A stretch of 64,000 nt of DNA from Anadara kagoshimensis (lineage: Eukaryota; Mollusca; Bivalvia; Arcoida; Arcidae), in NCBI GenBank assembly GCA_021292105.1, contig CM037869.1, positions 44,042,990-44,106,989 on the forward strand. The letters are read 5' to 3'. Below are positions 52,001-61,000 of the stretch, piece after piece; the first letter of the stretch is position 1, and each line of letters opens with the position of its first letter. The notes below the pieces were generated by a model, which saw only the letters and a list, made by a program, of their open reading frames with translations, made no database searches and had not been told where the DNA came from. A program made the position numbers and the translations under genes.

Positions 52001-55000
52001 TTCTTTTATGTTTAATTTTAGGACAATTCTCTTTAGTTATACTGAAGCGCACTACACATTTGGCAAATTTCAGACTTTTTATGATGAAATTATATATATA
52101 TAACAATGTAAGGCTTTCGTCTGTTAAAGCATTCCAAACAGGCTTCAGTCATCATATACTTACGTTTTCTGTCTTCAGTCAATTCTACTTGAAGTGTTGT
52201 GTTATTTTCCTTTGCAGCAAACGCGCTGAATATAGTTGCATTACTGTACGTTCCATTTTCACTAATTATAAGATCGGTTCTAGCTTGGAGTCCAAATGTA
52301 ACATTTTCGTTTTGAAATCCTAGAAGTTGATACTCTCCACGACCGTTGAATGTATACTGTCGTCCATCAAGTGTTTCTATATGAGGATCACCCCAAAACC
52401 ATCCTACCAAATAAACAAAATGTCTGCTTATATACCACTTCATTAAATAAATGTGGAAAAATTTTGTGAAGTAGACAATTTTTGGCATATGTATTTCAAA
52501 GCCGTATTTTTCTTTTCATGTCATTGCAAATGTTAACAGAAATATAAAACTATAATATAATTATACACTTACGGAATGTGAAGGGAATTCTACCATAGCA
52601 CCATCCAATAGGTCGGAGGGCAAAATATAAATGACAAAGGTTGGATCTATAACAGCAGTATTCTTTTGGTAAGGATTCCTCCTCTATAAATAATCGCGGT
52701 GAAAATATTGGATGATGGAGATGGAACGATCCCGCTGATGGTGTAATCCGTATATAGTTACCATAGAAATCATTATAACAACAAGTCTACAATAGAAAAT
52801 TCATAAACATTAATGAAGACCATGTACTTGATCAACAAAGACCACGAAAGATAAAGGCGAAAACTTTAATATTTCATTTTAAAAATATTTTAAAAGATAC
52901 ACCTTTTAAATCATTTGGAGAAATATGAATCAGAAAACACCACACTAGAAAGCGTTTCTACTAATCGGTGTTTAAAGCTATGGTCACAACCCGCCGTGCG
53001 TGTTTATTGTTCGTACGTTTTCTGCGGACGCCACGGGCACCACGTTTTTCTGAAAACGTGAGTAGGGAGTGGCAAGCGCAGGGAGGACGTACGCCGTGGG
53101 CGGCGGCTTTCAGCATACGTTGCGCACGTGGTAAGTGAGTTGTGCGTGCGTGTATCGTGCTTACCACGTACAATCTCCGTGCGATTGCCACGTTGTCGTA
53201 CGGAGGCCGTACGTACACATGCAGCTGACGCACGCTTTCCTTACTCACTCGTACGTTGTAAGTGCGTGCAAGTACAATGAACGTGACTCACGGCGTCAGT
53301 GCGTTGTGGGGTCGTTGGCTGTGCAGGGCACGCACGTCACACGTACTGCCGTGAATCTGTAATGCGAACGCAGCTTGCACGCAGAGAAAGTTCTGCATGC
53401 ACTAAAAGTGCTACGTCGTGTCTGCGTTCTCCTGCGTATTCACCAAAACGCACGGAGGCCGTACTTGCCACGTACGGATCGCCAAATTTCCCCCACGTTT
53501 TTACACGTAGACAGCACGCACTTGCACGTACGGCGGGTTGTGACCAAGGCTTAACTAACATTAGACTAGTTTTTCTATCCGATTTGACGGAATACAAGTT
53601 TTATCGAAGCGCATGATACAGAATCTTGTATCACCTTACTGTGGTGAAACAATTTTGGCGGTAAAGTACATGTGTACTTTCAATTGGATTTTTCATTGTG
53701 ACGTCTTTTAGGGAATCTCTGATTTGTCAAATGTAAATAATAACGTCATGACTACAGAAAAGATGTCATAACATAGTTCAGTGTTTTTCATTGGTAAAAT
53801 TTGATTTTTACACGTGAAGTGTTGTTTTTTATAAGTTGAAATAACCTAATTGAATATGTTAGATAAAAATATCATATACACAGTGTATATGTACAACCCT
53901 TTGTATCAGATCTCGTCTTTTTTTTTACTAGCCGTATTACTACTCGTCGCGCAGTGACTCGTGGTGATACGACTACTAAAAAAGACTCGGCCTGATACGG
54001 AGGGTTGTACATACAAACTGTGTATGTAATATGTATTTATCAAATCACCGAACAGTCCGATATAATTAATAAACTTAAAATAACTGATCACCTTAAATAT
54101 ATGTAATAAATTAAATAGTAAAATAATTACTTTATTCTTTATAAAATCGATTGTCTGTTATTAGATAGTTATGAGTCTTAAATTAAATTCAATGTAATGG
54201 GATGTTTAATTTAAAATGATTTTATTCAGATTAATATGAGCAATTACCCTTGTTGCTGGCAATAGACGACTGGCAAATAGCGCATAACAAGAAACACCAT
54301 TTTGATTTGATTTTATTTTCATCCATCTCCAATCAAATCGAATACTTCTTAAAGAACAAGGACAATTGTATCTGGAACGGTACAGATGGTGAATATAAGA
54401 TGTCTGGCTGCTGTATTTGTTGTACCATTGATAACAGAGTTGTCTATAATTTACTTTTTTGTATCTGTCATCTGATAATTTATATATATAAAAACCATCT
54501 TTGCCAACTACAACAAATACAAATAAAAATAGAGTGTCGTTATTATTTGTAAAACCGAGAAGATTCCGAATAAAACATTGTTTAAAATGAATGCAATGAC
54601 TATCCAAAATATAACAAATCGTAGAAGTATAAATCTATAATTGTATAAACTATCCTTAAATTAATTAGTTACAATTAAATGATAAAACGTACATTATACT
54701 GTTAACAATTTATTGACAGATTTAAATGTAGAAAACTGTCAATTTCCATGCATAATGATTTTTTCAACAGCAATGTCAAGTCTTTTCAAAAAGGACAAAC
54801 AGATTTTGTGTTAGATTTAATATTAGGTGTAACAAATTATAAGTATGGTTACAATAAAACACTATTTCTTAAGAAATTCATATTAAAACCGAATGATCAT
54901 TTTACCCTTTTATCTGGGTCATTCATAAGAGAGCTTACAAACCGATGTGCAGTGTCAAGACAGGCTTAGCAAGTTAAATACCTCGCTGTATATTGATTAA

Positions 55001-58000
55001 AATTTCTGCCACTTCGTCTTTAGCTGGAGATAGTTCGATATAAAAAATATCACTGACTAGTATTTACATTTTATTTATTTAATTAATCAAAACTTTACCA
55101 CCTACCATTTCCACTTAGTGTGTCAACCTTGAATGCTTCGTCATGGAAAGAGAACTCATTTTGCTTAAAATTTGACAATCGGTACCCCATGGCTGCTTTG
55201 GTTCCCTGGCGTATCTTTGTACCCATGTATATATAATTAAACATGACGAAGGAGTCAGATCCATCTGTCACCAAAACACATTGGAATGAAAGTCCCTAAA
55301 ATAGAACAGGAAATGAAAATAGCTTTGTATAAGATCAAAACATGTGGGTTTCAAAATATTGGTTTGAGCGCTCCTTTTATTTAAGCATGGCCGTCTAGTG
55401 TTGCACAATTGAAACATTCAGTAAAAATACAAATACATTGAAAAAATTTCAATAAGATAATATTTAATTTTATTACCTTTTATTCCATATTAAATGATAA
55501 TAAATTATTGTGTTGTTTCTGTGGGTTTTTATCCTCTACACAGACATCAAACATTGAACTGTTTTATCGACAAACTAATGTGCAAGTTATACTTTTTGTA
55601 GCCTCTTTTAAGTGTTCCGCAAAAATCCCTCTCCAACACTAAAGTGTAAATAGTTTTTCTGAATTTAAGCACATGTCGTGTTTGGAATTGAATATGTTGA
55701 TGGGAAATATGACAATTCATTCGCTACCATTGAATACGTTGGTCAAAGATAGGACGTTAAGTTATAAATTGCTTTTTTCAATGGTGTTTTGGAAAAATCA
55801 AATCTTTGTCTTTCGAAATCAGGAATGACGTTTGTCATGGAATAAATGCTTTTTATAATGATAACTAGAAAATATTTATCAGTTCCAAAGTTTTACTTTG
55901 CTTCTGGATTCTGATTCGGACATGAATAAGTATGTTTCTTTTTAACTACCTTAACATGTGTTGCAATGAAAAAAAGAATCAAGTAAAGTGTATTAAAATG
56001 AAAAAAAAATATACATAGATAATCTTGATTCATTTCAAGCGGACACAATAGTGAAATGTTTGCTTTCAAATATCTTATATCTCGATTGTGATATAAAAGA
56101 GGGTTTCATGTGTTTTTGTAAAATCATTGCAAGGCAAATAGATAGATATTTTAATACAAATAATGTGTTTTAGATTGATTTATATTTCTATTAAACATTC
56201 TGGAAGAAAACTTTAATATTAAAACTACTGACATAAAACGTCATACTTTAAAGTAAAATATACTTACCTCAGATTTCAATAAATTTCCATTCATCCCGAC
56301 ATTGTCCCACGTCACTATTAAAACCCATTCAGCATAAAAGTTGGATATTCCGTAAAAGTGTCTGATATCTCGTGTAGCAGTTGTTAAAATGTAATACGTC
56401 TTGCCATTGTCGTGAAGTATATTTTTTCTATCGTAAGCCTGATAGTATATATGGGAGTTTCCATACCGAGTGTCAATATCGGTCCAAAATGGAGCAATAA
56501 AATCAATGCCACCTAACTGATTCAACGGTATTGGTTCTGGTGGATTGAAATTGCGTGCAACCGTGAAGGAAATAAGGCCGTTTGACCCAATCTGAAAATA
56601 AAATTTCATACATACAGTAGGGATTATTTGCACTACCGTCATATCCAAAGAAACCTCGTATGTCATTTGATGTATCTGTGTCAAGGATTCCCCTAGATAA
56701 ATTTGACGTCCCATAGTACCGTGTTTCTTTCACTGAATTTTAATTACACACGTGCTGGGTGTAACTAGCTAAACATGAGGTGCTGACCTTCCGGAGCACC
56801 CGGTCTCACTTCCCTGGTGAAAGTTCATGACCGACTTCGATCTGTCCAAGTCGTGTTTCTCGGGTATAACTCAGGTAATGCAATGATCATGCGCAAAACT
56901 CGGTCTTAATCGAACGGAAAACGAGTAAGTTGTGTTAAATTCAACATGGAGGTCGAGATTGTAAAATTTATGTTTTATGATGACGATGAACACGATCTCT
57001 TTTTAATTTAAAAAAACATCAGTATTTTTGACTGTTTTCCCTAGGCAATTCGTTCCAAGAGTAAAACAATTTGTTGAACATACGGTCTGATGATTTTCTT
57101 TGTTTAAAGCACCAATTTAGGCTTGATCGTGGTACTTTTGAAATAGCATTGGAGTCATCGTAGAAAAAAATACCAGAAAAACGCCGTTATACCTATACTA
57201 TACTGAAATACATGTCATCAGTCTATAGCCGATACTGATAATTTCGGTAGTCATTTTTGTGCTTGTTCAAGTACATGGTTGTGAATATATTTGTTATTAA
57301 AACAATATCATTCAAGTTCTTAATCACTTCTGCGCCCGCCATGTTGTTTTTGGGTTAAACTCGACTAAACTAGCCTAGGGAGTACTATTAATCGGGTAAA
57401 CACGAGAAACGCCTACCCATGACTTACCCTACTTGTTCGATTTGAATTCGAGTTAACTCCCCAAACACTATTAACACAACTTGGACAAATCGAAGTCGGC
57501 CCATGTGTTTAACATAGCTTGTCAGTTTCAAAGTTTTTACTTTGCTTTGGATTGAAATTTGAACATGAATAAGTATTTTTGGTTTTTATTATAACAAAAA
57601 TGTTTACAAATAAAGAATGTAATGAAAACGCATATAAATATATACTTAAAGTGCGTATGGAAATAAATACATGAAATAATAGTATCAACTCCCAGGCAAT
57701 ATATAGCCCATAACAAAATAGTCGTTAAAGATGTATTGATAATGGTTTATGATTATCTTTAATGAAAACAAACATACAAAGAAATAAAATATCGATAATT
57801 GTAAGCGTAAAAAAATAATAAATAAAAACGTACTTGAAGAAAATCGAAAAATCTGTTGACAGTAGGAAAGCCAATTGGTATGGGTATTCTTTGTGACGTA
57901 ACCTCATCTCCTTTTATTGAAAAATCGTCTAACTGAGATCCGTATGGATAAACACCTGTAAATCGTTTTAGAGTATATTTAGAAGATAAGTTTATAATAC

Positions 58001-61000
58001 AGAAACAGGATAACTAGTTATAAAAAATCTTAAATATGTCTACAAACTAACAAAAACTGGAAAAATTAGGTTTATGTTCAAAATATGCGAATACGAATAA
58101 CCAATATCACATTTACTCCACCAAAATATTGTTCCTAAGTTTCATACATATATATGTTAAATGAAAACCCGACCCTGGTGGAAGTTCGCATGTTGTTTGC
58201 TCTGGTTTCGTATTGTGATACGGACTTGGATTAATATGCTTGTTTTAGATTACATGTTAATGTTTTTAAGAAATGTGGGGGACAAAATGCTAAAAGAGAA
58301 AATGGAGTAAAAACATTAAACTGTACACGTGCCTCAATTCGCTTGGTAATGCAATTTACCACGTTATATTTTAAAATATATAAAATTAATGGTAATATTC
58401 CTGCCACTTTTAAAAGAAATATTGAATACATACATTCAAATATAAATGTGAATATCAAATCATTATCGCATTTAACACATATAAATACAAAACTAAAACA
58501 TCAAATAATTTCAATTTACATTTGTTTCATTATGCAATTGGCATTGAGGATAAAATTTATTCTTCAGTGTTTGATTATCACAGGTCAATATTTTCAGGTC
58601 ACCTAATAAATGTGTGTCAATCGCATAGAAGTTGTATTATAAGAAGGTATAGTTCATTCTTCCTCAAGTAGGTAAACGAATTACATTGGGAATGTGTGGC
58701 ATAATAATCCAAAAGTTTTTCTACGCGACTTAATAATTTGTATAGAACAATTTGCAAAGCACTGTACCAAATAACAAGACGTACCAAATAAAAATTTTTC
58801 CGTGGAGTTTGTCAAAATGCATCCAAGTTTGGTCAGCATTTCATTTTGTAATTAAAAAAGTTGTGCCACTTAATAAAGTAACAATAATGATTTACTAACA
58901 GTTTAATGTGGCAACTAACACGACACCCTTATACACTGAGTAGATTTTACCCTGCCCTGAATGTAAAAATAAAACAATTCACTTAATGATTCAGAATAGA
59001 TGATATTGTCTGAAACTACCTGTTTTCTATGAATATTTTTTTTTATTAAAGGATTGGGGTGAATCACCGGATTGCCCACCAAGAGAAAAACAAAATTCCT
59101 CACACTATGATTTTTCCCGAAAACGATTCGAACCTATGCGGGGAGAGAAAGTTTGAGCTTGTGCTTTGCATTATTTAGCTAGCTTGTCCTTGTGTAATTA
59201 TTTGTAATTAGTATTGTCTATACAGTCCAGTCAAACCTGCCTTAAAGGTCCCCTCTATAAAAGGGCCACCTGCTTATAAAGACCAGTAGAATTGTATCCC
59301 AATTGCTCTTTATTCATATTATTTGAACCTGTATATAAAAGTCATGATCATCTGCCCATAAAGGTCGCTTTTACTGGTTCCCTTGGGTTGCCTTTATAGA
59401 CAGAATTGACTGTACATGCAATTGTTTTGTAAATGATTTAACCTAAGTTGGCATCTTTGAATATTTCAAAGGTTTATGAAATGAATAATAACTTACTGCC
59501 TGGTGAAAAACTAATTGTTGGAATCGGGTATTGTATATTTGTTGTAGTACCAGTCACTGTAATTGTGAAAATTATTTTGAATGAACCTGATAGTTTAATG
59601 CGATTTTAATAAATTTGGCAAGGCAATAATAAACCCTAATAAGAAAAGGATTCATTGCATTATTACGGATATCAATGCTAGTTAAATATATTTAATAATA
59701 CGCAATTTATGAAATAAAATTCCGACATATTGAATTTACAAAAATCACTGGTAAACTTGAAATAGTAACTTTGAAATATTTCGATAAACGGAACTATAAA
59801 AGTTTAAAATTGCATATGTACAGTATATTGCATATTGATAAGACAAAAATAAAATATCTAAAAACATTTTGGGAAGACATATGTTTTAAAAACATGACAG
59901 AAACCTTAACAAGAATATATACAATACTAATACTTGACAACAAAGTTACTTCTGACTGAATAAATTGGATTAAAATGTTTACATGTTTACATTGTCCAGA
60001 ATTTAACAAAAGCACAATGATAAAGTTTATCTATTTGAAATACGTACCGTTTATACATTCCAATACTTTGTCCCCTATGTGTTCTTTTAGGAGTTTATAA
60101 TTAAATTCCAATGCAGAAACCATTTCCGAAGAACTGCACCTAAAATAGTTTTCCTTATACGTATTCATGTAGTAGAGGATGATATTGTCGAGCTCCCTAA
60201 AATAAATAATATAAAGCTTAATTTGTAAACTATTGTTTAAATATAGAGTATAAATAAAAATGCTAATAGAAATGCCAATACAAATATTGAAAATAAAATT
60301 TAACATTGTTTTATTCACCCTCGTCGGTCGAGAATCAGTCTAATGGCAAATCTTTTTTTTAACATGGAATATTTTATATAAATGAAATGATTGATAAGGA
60401 ACATGAAACTGATAAATAACAGATGAATTATAAAAATTTTAAAATTGCAGATATTGCAGCCTCTCTTAATATATCTTTTCATAATAACAATTATTCCTGA
60501 GTGTTATAAAACCAAAAAACTTACAGGTCAAAATACATACATACTTACATACTATGTTTCTTTCACACAATTTTGATTTAACACGTGGCGGGTGTAGCTA
60601 GCTAAACAGGAGGTGCTTACCCTTGCGGAGCACCCGGTCTCACTTCTCTGGTGGAAGTTCACGTGTCTAACCTAACTTGTCAGTTCCAAAGTTTTTACTT
60701 TGCTTCTTGATTGTGCTTCGGACATGGATTAGTATGTTTGTTTTTGATACATACATACATACATACATACATACATACTTTTATTTATAAGGAAAGGTGG
60801 TGTAGGGACTTACTGACAAACTGAACTGTTTGAATTTCGCATGCTCGAAATACGGTCTTTGGATGCTAACTCGTATACACCAAACAACCCAACATATTTT
60901 GCTACATCATCATCACAATAAGTCACGTTATCCTCCATCATATCTAAAACAAAAGCCGTTAATAATAATAAAAACACGCATAATGATATTCATTTTATGC

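Noticed and set aside
53135..53616. Overlapping frames of 75-105 codons in the CpG-rich block
   Set aside because: They lie inside a transposable element with TTAA flanks, occur on both strands, and reflect low stop frequency in GC-rich DNA.
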